A stretch of 64,000 bases of DNA from Nocardioides sp. Root240 (GCF_001428825.1 NZ_LMIT01000009.1:1-64000), one strand, 5' to 3'. Shown: positions 24,229 through 34,417, counted from the stretch's first letter. The notes: generated by a model from the letters alone, not told the origin. Program-made: numbers and translations.

Positions 24229-25899
24229 TCAGATGCCCGCGGCGGCGGCGATGTCCGCCCGCAGCCCGGCCAGCCGCTCCGCGGCGATGGTCCGGGCGGC
24301 GGCGACGTCGCCGTCCGCCACCGGTACGACGACCTCGAGGTAGCACTTGAGCTTGGGCTCGGTCCCGCTCGGCCGCACGACCACTCGGCTCCCGTCGGCG
24401 GTGCGGTAGCGCAGCCCGTCGGTCGGCGGCAGGTCCGCCGAGCCCTTCGTCAGGTCGTCGGCGGTCGTCACTGGCGAGCCGCCGAGGGTCGCCGGGGGAG
24501 CGGTGCGCAGCTGCTCCATCGCCGCCGCGATCAGCGACAGGTCGGTGACGCGCACCGACAGCTGGTCGGTGGCGTGCAGGCCGTGCTCGATCGCGATGTC
24601 GTCGAGCAGCTCGGGCAGGGAGCGGCCGGCCGCCTTGGCCTCGGCGGCGATCTCGCAGAGCAGCAGCGCGGCCGAGACGCCGTCCTTGTCGGCGACGTTG
24701 GCCGGGTCGACGCAGTAGCCGAGCGCCTCCTCGTAGCCGAACGCCAGGTCGGGCAGCCGCCCGATCCACTTGAAGCCGGTGAGCGTCTCGGCGTACCGCT
24801 GGCCGGCGGCCCTCGCCATCGTCCCGAGCAGCGACGACGACACGATCGACGTGGCGTAGACCCCCTCGCGGCCGGCCTTCAGCAGGTGGTCGGCGAGCAG
24901 CGCGCCCACCTCGTCGCCGCGCAGCATCCGCCACCCGTCCGGGCCGGGGACGGCGGCCGCGCACCGGTCCGCGTCGGGGTCGTTGGCCACGACGATGTCG
25001 GCGCCGGTCCGCTCCGCGAGGGCCACCGCGAGGTCGATCGCACCGGGCTCCTCGGGGTTCGGGAAGGCCACGGTCGGGAAGTCCGGGTCGGGCTGCTCCT
25101 GCTCGGTCACGATGGCCGGCGCCGTGAAGCCCGCCGTCTCCAGCACCGACGGCAGCGCACCGCCGCCGACGCCGTGCAGCGGCGTGTAGACGATCGCGAG
25201 GTCGCGCGGGCCGTCGGCGGCCACGGCCGCGACCGTGTCGAGGTAGGCGTCGATGATGCCCTCGTCGAGCACCCGCCCGCCGGTGCTCTCCAGCGGCACC
25301 CGCGGCACGGAGGAGAGCGTGCCGACGGCGGCGATCTGCGCGGCGATGCCGGAGTCGGCCGGCGGCACGATCTGGCTGCCGTCACCGAGGTAGACCTTGT
25401 AGCCGTTGTCCTGCGGCGGGTTGTGGCTCGCGGTGACCATCACGCCGGCGGCGCAGCCGAGCTCGCGGATCGCGAACGCCAGGAGCGGGGTCGGCAGCGG
25501 CCGGGGCAGCAGCAGCGGCTTCAGGCCGGCGCCGGCCATCACCTCGGCCGTGTCGCGGGCGAAGACGTCGGAGTTGTGGCGGGCGTCGTACCCGATGACG
25601 ACGGGGGTGCCGGGATCGGTGCCCTCCGCCAGCAGGTACGCCGCCAGACCGGCCGCCGCGCGGATGACGACCACGCGGTTCATCCGGTTCGGCCCGGCCC
25701 CGAGGGCGCCGCGCAGGCCCGCCGTGCCGAACTCGAGGGTGCCGCGGAAGCGGTCGGCGAGGTCGGCCCGGGCGTCGGCGTCGCCGGCCTCGACCGCCGC
25801 GATCACCTGGGTCAGCTCGTCCCTCGTCCGCGCGTCGGGGTCCTCGGCGAGCCAGGACTGGGCCCGGGTGAGCAGGACGTCGGTGTCAGGCGTGGTCAC
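24229..25899 (-). CDS. Phosphohexomutase/phosphopentomutase-type phosphosugar mutase
   Basis: A 556-residue alpha-D-phosphohexomutase. The phospho-acceptor serine loop is MVTASHNPPQDNGYKVY, the metal loop DPDADR appears in VANDPDADRCAA, the sugar-binding loop is GYEEALGY, and the phosphate-binding loop is RPSGTEPKLK. Members this long act as phosphoglucomutase/phosphomannomutase or phosphopentomutase. Being near deoC, it may convert (deoxy)ribose 1-phosphate to the 5-phosphate that DeoC uses. GTG 25899 has TACCGT six bases upstream. Confidence 0.88.
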   Translation of the reverse strand: MTTPDTDVLLTRAQSWLAEDPDARTRDELTQVIAAVEAGDADARADLADRFRGTLEFGTAGLRGALGAGPNRMNRVVVIRAAAGLAAYLLAEGTDPGTPVVIGYDARHNSDVFARDTAEVMAGAGLKPLLLPRPLPTPLLAFAIRELGCAAGVMVTASHNPPQDNGYKVYLGDGSQIVPPADSGIAAQIAAVGTLSSVPRVPLESTGGRVLDEGIIDAYLDTVAAVAADGPRDLAIVYTPLHGVGGGALPSVLETAGFTAPAIVTEQEQPDPDFPTVAFPNPEEPGAIDLAVALAERTGADIVVANDPDADRCAAAVPGPDGWRMLRGDEVGALLADHLLKAGREGVYATSIVSSSLLGTMARAAGQRYAETLTGFKWIGRLPDLAFGYEEALGYCVDPANVADKDGVSAALLLCEIAAEAKAAGRSLPELLDDIAIEHGLHATDQLSVRVTDLSLIAAAMEQLRTAPPATLGGSPVTTADDLTKGSADLPPTDGLRYRTADGSRVVVRPSGTEPKLKCYLEVVVPVADGDVAAARTIAAERLAGLRADIAAAAGI

Positions 25900-26005
25900 C
25901 GGGCCACGGTAGCCGTCCGCGCCAGTGCACGGTGCCCAACGGTCGCCCCGCCGGTTGTCCGCGACGTGCTGTCGCCGCTCCGGCTTTCCGGGCTAGGTTC
26001 GCACC

Positions 26006-28270
26006 ATGGCGGACGAGAGCTGGTCGCAGAAGGACTACCACCACCCCGCAGCAGGCTGGGGTGCCGCGATCTCGGTGAACAAGGTGCTCGCGAAGGAGCA
26101 CGCGTTCGGGCGCGGGACCGCGGCGATGTTCCGGATGAACCACGAGAACGACGGCTTCGACTGTCCGGGCTGCGCGTGGCCCGACGACCTCAAGGGCCTC
26201 AAGCTCGACATCTGCGAGAACGGCATCAAGCACGTCGTGTGGGAGATGACGTCGAAGCGGGTCGACCGCGCGTTCTTCGCGCAGCACACGGTGACCGAGC
26301 TCGAGGGCTGGTCGGACTTCGAGCTCGAGGACCAGGGGCGGCTCACCGAGCCGATGGTCTACGACGCCGCGACCGACACGTACGTCCCGATCACCTGGGG
26401 CGACGCGTTCGCGCTGGTCGGCGCCGAGCTGCGGGCGCTCGACGACCCGAACCAGGCGTCCTTCTACACCTCCGGGCGGCTCGGCAACGAGGCGACCTTC
26501 CTCTACCAGCTGTGGGCGCGCGAGCTCGGCACCAACAACCTCCCCGACTGCTCGAACATGTGCCACGAGGCGTCCGGGCGCGCGCTGAACGCCTCTCTCG
26601 GCACGGGCAAGGGCACCGCCGACCTGAAGGACTGGGAGGCCGCCGACGCGCTCTTCATCATGGGCGTGAACGCCGCGTCGAACGCGCCGCGGATGCTGAC
26701 GGCCCTGACCGAGGCCTTCGACCGCGGCGCGCAGATCGTGCACGTGAACCCGCTCATCGAGGCGGCCTCGCGCAAGGCGATCATTCCCCACGAGATGGTC
26801 GACATGGCGCTGATGAAGGCCACCCGCACCGGCACCCTCAACCTGCAGGTCCGCCCCGGCGGCGACATGGCCCTGATGCGCGGGATGGCGAAGGCGCTGC
26901 TCGAGGAGTTCGCCACCGACCCGAAGGCGCTCGACGTCGAGTTCATCGAGCGCTACACGCACGGCTTCTCCGACTACCGTGCCGTGGTCGAGGCCACCCC
27001 GTGGTCCGAGCTCGTCGAGCAGTCGGGCCTGAAGGAGAAGGAGATCCGCAAGGCGGCGCGGATCTACTCCGAGTCCGACCGCACGCTGATCAGCTGGTGC
27101 CTCGGCGTCACCCAGCACGAGCACGGCCCCGACGCGATCCGCGAGATCGTCAACGTCCTGCTGCTGCGCGGCAACCTCGGTCGCGAGGGCGCCGGTCCGT
27201 CTCCGGTGCGCGGGCACAGCAACGTCCAGGGCAACCGCACCTGCGGCATCGACCACCGGCCGCCGGCCGACTTCCTCGACCGCCTCGACACCGCGACCGG
27301 CATCACCGCGCCGCGGGAGCACGGTCTCGACACGGTGTCGACGATCGCCGCCATGCACGACGGCTCGGTGAAGGTGTTCGTCGGCATGGGCGGCAACTTC
27401 GTGATGGCGGCGCCCGACACGCCGTACACGGCGGCGGGGCTGCGCAACTGTGAGCTGACGGTGCAGGTCAGCACCAAGCTCAACCGCAGCCACCTGGTCC
27501 ACGGCCGCAAGGCGCTGATCCTGCCGTGCCTGGCCCGCACCGAGAAGGACCAGCAGAAGCACGGGATCATGGAGACCTCCGTCGAGGACTCGATGAGCAT
27601 GGTGCACCTCTCCCGCGGCAAGCGGAAGCCGCCGTCACCGCACCTGCTCTCCGAGCCGGCGATCATCGCCGGGATGGCGAAGGCGTCGTTGCCCGGCAGC
27701 GCGACCCCCTGGGAGTGGTACGTCGACGACTACGACCGGATCCGCGACACGATGGCCAAGGCGTTGATCGGCTTCGAGGACTTCAACCGCCGCGTGCGGC
27801 TGCCGCTCGGGTTCCGGCTCAAGCAGCCCGCTCGGGAGCTGGTGTTCCAGACGCCGTCGGGCCGTGCGGAGTTCTCCGCGGCGCCGTTGACGAACGTGAT
27901 CCCGGCCGAGGCCGACGTACTGGTGCTGCAGACGATGCGCTCGCACGACCAGTGGAACACCACGATCTACTCCGACGACGACCGCTACCGCGGGGTGAAG
28001 AACCTGCGCACGCTGGTGTTCCTGCACAAGGACGACATGAAGGCGCGCGGCATCCGGCAGGGTGGGCTCGTCGACATCGTGGCGACCTGCAAGGACGGCA
28101 CGACACGCGAGCTGCGGGGCTACACCGCTCTCAGGTACGACCTGCCGCGCGGGAGCGCTGCCGGGTACATGCCCGAGATGAACGTGCTGATCGGCGCCGG
28201 CGACTACAGCGAGCAGAGCGACCAGCCGTTGATGAAGAACGTGCGGGTGCGGATCGCACCCGCACGCTGA
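26006..28270 (+). CDS. FdhF/YdeP-family molybdopterin oxidoreductase
   Basis: A 754-residue protein of the YdeP/FdhF molybdopterin (bis-MGD) group. The early segment FDCPGCAWP, the YTSGRLGNEATFLYQLWARE stretch and NMCHEASG are typical of YdeP-like proteins, which lack the classic four-Cys Fe-S site of formate dehydrogenase. The C-terminal domain (RSHDQWNTTIYS onward) is the molydopterin-binding barrel. The substrate is unknown; E. coli YdeP is linked to acid resistance. TAGGTT (25994-25999) lies six bases from the ATG. It stands alone and converges on the aldo-keto reductase gene. Confidence 0.9.
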   Translation: MADESWSQKDYHHPAAGWGAAISVNKVLAKEHAFGRGTAAMFRMNHENDGFDCPGCAWPDDLKGLKLDICENGIKHVVWEMTSKRVDRAFFAQHTVTELEGWSDFELEDQGRLTEPMVYDAATDTYVPITWGDAFALVGAELRALDDPNQASFYTSGRLGNEATFLYQLWARELGTNNLPDCSNMCHEASGRALNASLGTGKGTADLKDWEAADALFIMGVNAASNAPRMLTALTEAFDRGAQIVHVNPLIEAASRKAIIPHEMVDMALMKATRTGTLNLQVRPGGDMALMRGMAKALLEEFATDPKALDVEFIERYTHGFSDYRAVVEATPWSELVEQSGLKEKEIRKAARIYSESDRTLISWCLGVTQHEHGPDAIREIVNVLLLRGNLGREGAGPSPVRGHSNVQGNRTCGIDHRPPADFLDRLDTATGITAPREHGLDTVSTIAAMHDGSVKVFVGMGGNFVMAAPDTPYTAAGLRNCELTVQVSTKLNRSHLVHGRKALILPCLARTEKDQQKHGIMETSVEDSMSMVHLSRGKRKPPSPHLLSEPAIIAGMAKASLPGSATPWEWYVDDYDRIRDTMAKALIGFEDFNRRVRLPLGFRLKQPARELVFQTPSGRAEFSAAPLTNVIPAEADVLVLQTMRSHDQWNTTIYSDDDRYRGVKNLRTLVFLHKDDMKARGIRQGGLVDIVATCKDGTTRELRGYTALRYDLPRGSAAGYMPEMNVLIGAGDYSEQSDQPLMKNVRVRIAPAR

Positions 28271-28283
28271 CTCCTCGGGATCC

Positions 28284-29273
<990 letters not shown>

Positions 29274-29280
29274 GACCACC

Positions 29281-29311
29281 AGCCAACTCCTTGGAGCGCG
29301 CTCCAGGTCAA
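29281..29311 (-). promoter_or_regulatory. MerR-type promoter of the aldo/keto reductase gene
   Basis: On the minus strand TTGACC (29311-29306) and TTGGCT (29286-29281) are separated by 19 bp, the long spacer typical of MerR-activated promoters. The spacer begins with the perfect dyad TGGAGCGCGCTCCA (29305-29292). It overlaps the last codons of the MerR gene. Confidence 0.7.
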
Positions 29312-29691
29312 GCGCTCTGCTCGACCAATTCCAGCTTGTGCTCGTAGATGCCGATCTTGTGGTCGATCGCGCCCAGGTGGGCGGTCACCTCGGCGAGCTC
29401 GCGCAGCACGCTGTCGCGGTGCGCGTGGAGCAGCGCCAGGCGCTCCTCCTCGTTGCCCTCGCCGTCGCGGACCAGCGCGGCGTACCTGCGGACGTCACGG
29501 ATCGGCATGCCCGTGGCCCGCAGGCAGGTGACCAGCTTGATCCAGCGCAGGTCCGGCTCGCCGTACGAGCGGTGGCCGCTGGACGAGCGCGGGACCGGGC
29601 GCAGCAGCAGCCCGTCCTTCTCGTAGTAGCGCAACGTGTCGGCGCTCAGGCCCACCGTCTCGGCCGCCTCGGCAATGGTCACTCCGGTCAC
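29308..29691 (-). CDS. MerR-family transcriptional activator
   Basis: A 127-residue MerR protein. The N-terminal winged helix reads [20 protein letters not shown], followed by the second helix pair and a C-terminal coiled coil ([17 protein letters not shown]). No Cys-rich effector loop is present, so an organic ligand rather than a metal is likely. GTG 29691 was chosen because its -10 (GACACT) lies six bases upstream with TTGACC 19 bp further. The same dyad precedes the aldo/keto reductase gene, so it probably controls both itself and that gene. Confidence 0.88.
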   Translation of the reverse strand: MTGVTIAEAAETVGLSADTLRYYEKDGLLLRPVPRSSSGHRSYGEPDLRWIKLVTCLRATGMPIRDVRRYAALVRDGEGNEEERLALLHAHRDSVLRELAEVTAHLGAIDHKIGIYEHKLELVEQSA

Positions 29692-29697
29692 CCGGCC

Positions 29698-29728
29698 AGT
29701 GTCGCTGCTGGAGTGCACTCCAGGTCAA
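29698..29728 (-). promoter_or_regulatory. MerR-type autoregulatory promoter
   Basis: TTGACC (29728-29723), exactly 19 bp, then GACACT (29703-29698) on the minus strand. The perfect palindrome CTGGAGTGCACTCCAG (29723-29708) lies in the spacer. The half-site CTGGAG/CTCCA matches the second promoter at 29281-29311. Confidence 0.72.
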
Positions 29729-29758
29729 GGGCTCGGCGCGGTTGGGCATGATGGAGGG

Positions 29759-30214
29759 ATGGTGCGTGCCTACGAGTTCACCGACACGTGGCTGGTCGCG
29801 GCTCCCGTGGACGCGGTCGCGGAGGTCCTGGTCGACCTCGAGCAGTACCCGCGCTGGTGGCCGCAGGTCCGCGCCGTCGCCAAGCTCGGCCCCGACACCG
29901 CCTGGGTGCGCTGCCGCTCCACGCTGCCCTACACGCTCGACCTCGTCCTCGACGCCGTCAGCCGGACTCCGCCCGTCGTGGAGGTCGCACTGAGCGGCGA
30001 CCTGTCCGGCTACGCGCGGTTCACGCTGACGTCCGAGGCGGGCGGCACCCGGCTGGCGTTCGAGCAGCGGGTGACCGTCGGCGGGTTGCTGGCGCTGGCG
30101 TCGTACGTCGGGCGGCCGGTGCTCAGCTGGAACCACGCACGGATGATGGCCGGCTGCCGTGCTGGGCTCGGTGCCGCCACGGCTGCAGGACAGGCAGCAG
30201 GCACAGCCCGATGA
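29759..30214 (+). CDS. SRPBCC (START/Bet v1-like) domain protein
   Basis: A 151-residue protein with the SRPBCC polyketide-cyclase/START-like pattern: the N-terminal strand EFTDTWLVAAPVDAVAEVLVD, then QYPRWWPQVR, and a C-terminal helix with WNHARMMAGC. Such folds bind hydrophobic ligands. CATGAT lies six bases before the ATG at 29759. The last 92 bases overlap the convergent VanZ gene, coding for a Gly/Ala-rich tail. Confidence 0.75.
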   Translation: MVRAYEFTDTWLVAAPVDAVAEVLVDLEQYPRWWPQVRAVAKLGPDTAWVRCRSTLPYTLDLVLDAVSRTPPVVEVALSGDLSGYARFTLTSEAGGTRLAFEQRVTVGGLLALASYVGRPVLSWNHARMMAGCRAGLGAATAAGQAAGTAR

Positions 30215-30713
30215 CCGCCCCGACCACCGCGCCGGTCGTGTTGTCGATGATGTCGGTGACGTCGCACGCGCGGTCGATCCGCGCGAGCTCCAGCTGGGTC
30301 TTCTCGATCAGCGCGGAGTAGCCCGCCAGCCCGAGCAGGCCGAGCGGCGCGAGCAGCCATCCCGCCCGCCACCGCGCCACCGCGAGTACCAGCAGCGCAC
30401 CGGCCGGGACGAACAGCACCGTGTTGAGCGTGCGCTGGCCCGACTCGAAGATCCAGAACCCGTCGGGCGCCGGGCCACCGATGTCCCACGAGCAGGTCGT
30501 CATCCGGGTCTCGGCCGGCACGATCCCGGTGTGTGCGGACGTCGGGACCAGGGTGACCAGGCCGATCACCGCGACCGCCCAGAGGAAGCCCGCGATCGAC
30601 GCCGCCGACACCCAGCCGAGCGGGCGGAGGAGGGCAAGGCCGAGCAGGCCGCAGGCGATGGCCGCCGCCACGACGCCGAGCAGCATCACCCCGGTGCCCC
30701 CGAAACCGACCAT
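30123..30713 (-). CDS. VanZ-like membrane protein
   Basis: A 196-residue protein with about five membrane helices and the VanZ-like final block LIEKTQLELARIDRACDVTDIIDNTTGAVVG (positions of the E-x-x-Q and D-x-x-D-N-x-x-G residues). VanZ proteins are linked to teicoplanin resistance and envelope stress, but the mechanism is unclear. ATG 30713 is chosen; TAGCCT on the minus strand lies eight bases upstream. The 3' end overlaps the SRPBCC gene by 92 bases. Confidence 0.8.
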   Translation of the reverse strand: MVGFGGTGVMLLGVVAAAIACGLLGLALLRPLGWVSAASIAGFLWAVAVIGLVTLVPTSAHTGIVPAETRMTTCSWDIGGPAPDGFWIFESGQRTLNTVLFVPAGALLVLAVARWRAGWLLAPLGLLGLAGYSALIEKTQLELARIDRACDVTDIIDNTTGAVVGAVIGLCLLPVLQPWRHRAQHGSRPSSVRGSS

Positions 30714-30762
30714 GGGCAAAGAGGCTAGCCAGTCTCACCAATGGCGGCCGTTCGGGAGCGGC

Positions 30763-31575
30763 TCAGGAGGCCTGCGCCCGCTGCTTCGCGATGAACTTCG
30801 TCGCCATCTTGTTCACGAACGTCGGCGAGAGCCGCCCGAGGCGCCACGCGATCCGAGCCTGGCGCGGCTCGACGACGTACGCCTCGTCGTCGGCGACCGC
30901 CGCGAGGACGCGGCGGGCGAGCACGTCGGGGTCGACGGGGTGCTTGACGCCCTGGCCCTCGAGGTAGAAGTCGCGGCCCTTGAAGCGGCCGATCTCGCCC
31001 TTGTCGAGGATCGGGGTGTCGACGGCGGCGGGACACACGACGGTGACGCCGACGCCGTGGGCGGCGGCCTCGGTGCGCAGGGCGAGGGAGAGGCCGACGA
31101 CGGCGTGCTTGGTGGTGACGTACGACGTCATGAGGCCCGCCGCCATGAGGCCACCCATCGACGCGGTGTTCACGATGTGCCCGCTGCGCTGGCGGATCAT
31201 CTGCGGGTACGCCGCGTGGACGCCGTGCACGACGCCGCGGACGTTGACGTCGATGATCGCGTTCCACTGCGCGAGCGTCAGGTCCTCGGTGTCGCCGAGG
31301 AAGGTGATCCCCGCGTTGTTGAACATCAGGTCCAGTCGTCCGTGCTCGGCGACGACCGCGTCGACGGCGGTCTGGACGTCGGAGGCCGACGTCACGTCCA
31401 CGGCGCGCGCCACGGCCCGCCCGGGGCCGGAGGCGCCGGCCGCCACGGACGACGCGGCCGCGAGGTCGAGGTCGGCGCACACGACGTACGCGCCGTCGCG
31501 GACCAGTGCCCGCACCAGTGCTGCCCCGATGCCGGAGCCGCCGCCGGTGACGATGGCGGTGCGCGGGCCGGTCAC
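30763..31575 (-). CDS. Short-chain dehydrogenase/reductase (second SDR of the divergent arm)
   Basis: A 270-residue SDR. The NAD(P) motif is VTGGGSGIG, the structural NNAG appears as FNNAGITF, and the catalytic Tyr-x3-Lys is in SYVTTKHAV, preceded by the Ser in TASMGG. A basic C-terminal extension (RIAWRLGRLSPTFVNKM) suggests membrane association. GTG 31575 overlaps the stop of the upstream SDR (GTGA). It ends the two-gene operon that diverges from the monooxygenase operon. Confidence 0.88.
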   Translation of the reverse strand: MTGPRTAIVTGGGSGIGAALVRALVRDGAYVVCADLDLAAASSVAAGASGPGRAVARAVDVTSASDVQTAVDAVVAEHGRLDLMFNNAGITFLGDTEDLTLAQWNAIIDVNVRGVVHGVHAAYPQMIRQRSGHIVNTASMGGLMAAGLMTSYVTTKHAVVGLSLALRTEAAAHGVGVTVVCPAAVDTPILDKGEIGRFKGRDFYLEGQGVKHPVDPDVLARRVLAAVADDEAYVVEPRQARIAWRLGRLSPTFVNKMATKFIAKQRAQAS

Positions 31576-32312
31576 GAGAACGCCTTCTCGACGAGGCCGA
31601 CGAGGTCGGGGTAGCGCTTGAGGTGTGCGCCGCCGTTGATGTCGAGGGTCTCGCCGGTGATCCACGCGGCGTCGTCCGACAGCAGGAAGCGGATCGCGGC
31701 GGCGATCTCGGTCGGCTCGCCGGAGCGGCCGAGGGCGGTGTTGTCGAGGTAGTCCTCGCGCACGCCGGGGATGTCCATGGCGGGGGCCGTCAGCGGGGTG
31801 ACGACCAGGCCGGGGGCGACCGCGTTGACGCGGACGCCGCGGGCGCCGAGCTCGAGGGCCGCGACCTCGGTGAGGGCGACGAGGCCGGCCTTCGAGGCGC
31901 AGTACGCCGCGAGACCGGTGCCGGGCTGGCGGGCGTTGAGGGAGGACAGCGACACGAGCGAGCCGCCGTCGGCGACCCGCTGGCCGGCGTGCTTGAGCAC
32001 CAGGAAGGCGCCGGTCAGGCAGACGTCGACGATCCGGCGCCACTCGGCCGCGTCGTGGTCGACGACCCGCGACAGCGTGCTGACGCCGGCGCAGTTGACG
32101 ACGCCGTGGAAGGTGCCGTGGTCGGCGACGACGCCGTCGAGGAGGGCTGCGACCGAGGCCTCGTCGGTCACGTCCACGGGTACGTCGCAGGCCGTCCCCG
32201 GGAGGTCGGCGACGACCACCTCGTGACCGGCGTCCGCGAGCACCCGGGCGGTGGCCGCCCCGATCCCGGACGCGCCTCCGATGACGACCACCACCTGCTG
32301 GGACCTGTCCAC
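31572..32312 (-). CDS. Short-chain dehydrogenase/reductase (first SDR of the divergent arm)
   Basis: A 246-residue classical SDR. The cofactor motif is IGGASGIGAATA, and the catalytic residues are Ser in SLSSLNAR and Tyr-x3-Lys in AAYCASKAGL. It should oxidise a hydroxyl or reduce a ketone within the pathway encoded across the shared promoter. A minus-strand AGGAG (32324-32320) favours GTG 32312 (seven-base spacing) over the adjoining GTG 32315. Its -35 lies inside the palindrome at 32343-32356, so it should respond to the same TetR regulator. Confidence 0.87.
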   Translation of the reverse strand: MDRSQQVVVVIGGASGIGAATARVLADAGHEVVVADLPGTACDVPVDVTDEASVAALLDGVVADHGTFHGVVNCAGVSTLSRVVDHDAAEWRRIVDVCLTGAFLVLKHAGQRVADGGSLVSLSSLNARQPGTGLAAYCASKAGLVALTEVAALELGARGVRVNAVAPGLVVTPLTAPAMDIPGVREDYLDNTALGRSGEPTEIAAAIRFLLSDDAAWITGETLDINGGAHLKRYPDLVGLVEKAFS

Positions 32313-32342
32313 CACGGGACTCCTGACATTCGTCTGAATCTG

Positions 32343-32372
32343 TTGACACGTGTCAAATGACAGCCTTAACGT
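32343..32372. promoter_or_regulatory. Bidirectional operator-promoter (likely TetR site)
   Basis: The perfect palindrome TTGACACGTGTCAA (32343-32356) carries a TTGACA -35 hexamer reading outward on each strand. Rightward, TAACGT (32367-32372) lies 18 bp away as -10; leftward, ACGAAT lies 17 bp away. Two more TGTCAA half-sites follow at 32392-32397 and 32422-32427. The TetR protein encoded in the rightward operon is the likely ligand-responsive repressor. Confidence 0.7.
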
Positions 32373-32462
32373 GGCCCGCAACACACGAATCTGTCAACCC
32401 CCTGAAACTCGATTTCGTGGGTGTCAAGGGCTCGCCGGCGGGCCCGACGAAAGGAAGTACCG

Positions 32463-33791
32463 ATGAGTGGTCCCACCGTCGCCGTGATCGGCGCGGGCAT
32501 CAGCGGCCTGACGATGAGCAAGATGCTCGCCGACTACGGCGTGGACTTCACGACCTTCGAGTCGTCCGACCGGGTCGGTGGCAACTGGGCCTTCGGGAAC
32601 CCGAACGGGCACAGCAGCGCCTACCGGTCGCTGCACATCGACACCTCGAAGCACCAGCTGTCCTTCAGGGACTTCCCGATGCCGGACGAGTACCCCGACT
32701 TCCCGCACCACACGCAGATCAAGGACTACCTCGACGCGTACGCCGACGCCTTCGACATCCGCCGCCGCATCGAGTTCGAGAACGGCGTGGTCAGGGCCGA
32801 GCGCCGTACCGGGGGCGGCTGGGACATCACCGACCAGGCGGGACGCACGCGCCCCTTCGACGTGCTCCTCGTGGCGAACGGTCACCACTGGGACCCGCGC
32901 TTCGCCGAGTTCCCGGGCGAGTTCACCGGCGAGGTGATCCACTCGCACGCCTACATCGACCCGTGGACGCCGTTGCACCTGATGGACAAGCGCATCCTCG
33001 TCGTCGGGATCGGCAACAGCGCTGCGGACATCACCGTGGAGCTGTCGCAGAAGGCGATGCGCAACCAGGTCACCCTGTCGACGCGGAGCAGCGCGTGGAT
33101 CGTGCCGAAGCTGATGTTCGGCAAGGCGGCCGACATGAACTACCGCACCAGCCCGCACCTGCCGCTGGCCTGGCAGCGCAAGCTGATGCAGATGGGCCAG
33201 GTGCTCACCGCCTCGGACCCCACGCTCTACGGCCTGCCGACGCCCAACCACAAGTTCTTCGAGGCGCACCCCACGCAGTCCGGAGAGCTGCCGTTGCGCC
33301 TGAAGTCCGGCGACGTGACCCCGAAGGGCAATGTCGCGCGCCTCGACGGCGAGACCGTGCACTTCGAGGACGGCACCAGCGCCGACTTCGACGTGATCAT
33401 CCACGCCACCGGCTACAACATCACCTTCCCGTTCTTCGACCCCGCGTTCATCAGCGCTCCCGACAACGACATCCGGCTCTACAAGCGGGTCTTCATGCCG
33501 GGCGTCGACGACCTCGCCTTCGTCGGCTTCGCCCAGGCCACCCCGACGCTGTTCCCGTTCGTCGAGTGCCAGACCCGGATGGTCGCCGCCTGGTTGGTGG
33601 GTCGTTACGCCCCGCCGTCGATCGCCGAGATGGAGCGGGTGATCGACGAGGACACGCAGAAGTACACCGGCCACATGGTCCCGAGTGCCCGCCACACCCA
33701 GCAGCTCGACTACTTCGTCTACGAGCACGACATCCGGGTCAAGGAGATCCCTGCCGGTCTCGCCCGGGCTGCCGGGGCGGCGGCGCGATGA
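32463..33791 (+). CDS. Flavin-containing monooxygenase (FMO/Baeyer-Villiger type)
   Basis: A 442-residue class B flavin monooxygenase. It has the FAD fingerprint VAVIGAGISG near the N-terminus, the family signature as EFTGEVIHSHAY (FxGxxxHxxxY), the NADPH fingerprint VVGIGNSAADI, and the ATGY motif in HATGYNIT. It should insert oxygen using NADPH, either on N/S or as a Baeyer-Villiger reaction on a ketone; the HSHAY form is closer to FMO-type than classic type I BVMO. ATG 32463 follows AAAGGAAG. It heads a five-gene operon with overlapping junctions. Confidence 0.87.
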   Translation: MSGPTVAVIGAGISGLTMSKMLADYGVDFTTFESSDRVGGNWAFGNPNGHSSAYRSLHIDTSKHQLSFRDFPMPDEYPDFPHHTQIKDYLDAYADAFDIRRRIEFENGVVRAERRTGGGWDITDQAGRTRPFDVLLVANGHHWDPRFAEFPGEFTGEVIHSHAYIDPWTPLHLMDKRILVVGIGNSAADITVELSQKAMRNQVTLSTRSSAWIVPKLMFGKAADMNYRTSPHLPLAWQRKLMQMGQVLTASDPTLYGLPTPNHKFFEAHPTQSGELPLRLKSGDVTPKGNVARLDGETVHFEDGTSADFDVIIHATGYNITFPFFDPAFISAPDNDIRLYKRVFMPGVDDLAFVGFAQATPTLFPFVECQTRMVAAWLVGRYAPPSIAEMERVIDEDTQKYTGHMVPSARHTQQLDYFVYEHDIRVKEIPAGLARAAGAAAR

Positions 33792-34417
33792 GCGACGAGC
33801 GCCTCTGGGCGCGGATGGTCGACCGCCGCAGCGTCAACCGCGGCGACCAGCGCCGCGCGGCGCTGCTCGAGGCCCTCGACGAGCTGCTCCGCGAGCAGAC
33901 GCTCGAGGAGGTCAACGTCGCGGAGATCTCCCGCAAGGCGGGCGTGACGCGCTCGGCGTTCTACTTCTACTTCGAGAGCAAGGCGACCGCCGTCCTCGCG
34001 CTGATGGCCGAGCTGTACGACGACGCGTCCGACGCGACCGACCTGCTGGTCAAGGCCGAGGGCGAGCCCCGGGCCCGGATCCGGCACGTCATCACGACGC
34101 TCTTCGACTCGGTCGACCGGACCCCGCACACCTATCGCGCGCTCCTCGAGGCGCGCGCCACCAGCGCCGCCGTGCGCGAGCTGTGGGAGGCCGGGCGTGC
34201 GGAGTTCGCGGAGATGACGGCGGAGATGATCGAGCGCGAGCGGGCCCTCGGCCACGCCCAGCCCGGTGCCGACGCCCACGTCCTCGCCGCCGTCCTGCTC
34301 GACCTCAACGACCACGCCGTCGAGCGGCACGCGATGGGCGTCGGACCGGAGCGCGAGGCGCACATCGACGCGATCACCCACATCTGGATCCAGAGCATCT
34401 ACGGGAGCCCGGCATGA
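33788..34417 (+). CDS. TetR-family regulator of the monooxygenase operon
   Basis: A 209-residue TetR protein. The helix-turn-helix spans VNVAEISRKAGVTRSAFYFYF with the usual FYFYFESK end. The C-terminal ligand domain has the EthR-like layout (LDLNDHAVERHAMG near the end), often seen in repressors of FMO/BVMO genes, although that link is from memory. It overlaps the monooxygenase stop (ATGA) and the next start, so it is part of the operon. It probably binds the palindrome at 32343. Confidence 0.88.
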   Translation: MSDERLWARMVDRRSVNRGDQRRAALLEALDELLREQTLEEVNVAEISRKAGVTRSAFYFYFESKATAVLALMAELYDDASDATDLLVKAEGEPRARIRHVITTLFDSVDRTPHTYRALLEARATSAAVRELWEAGRAEFAEMTAEMIERERALGHAQPGADAHVLAAVLLDLNDHAVERHAMGVGPEREAHIDAITHIWIQSIYGSPA

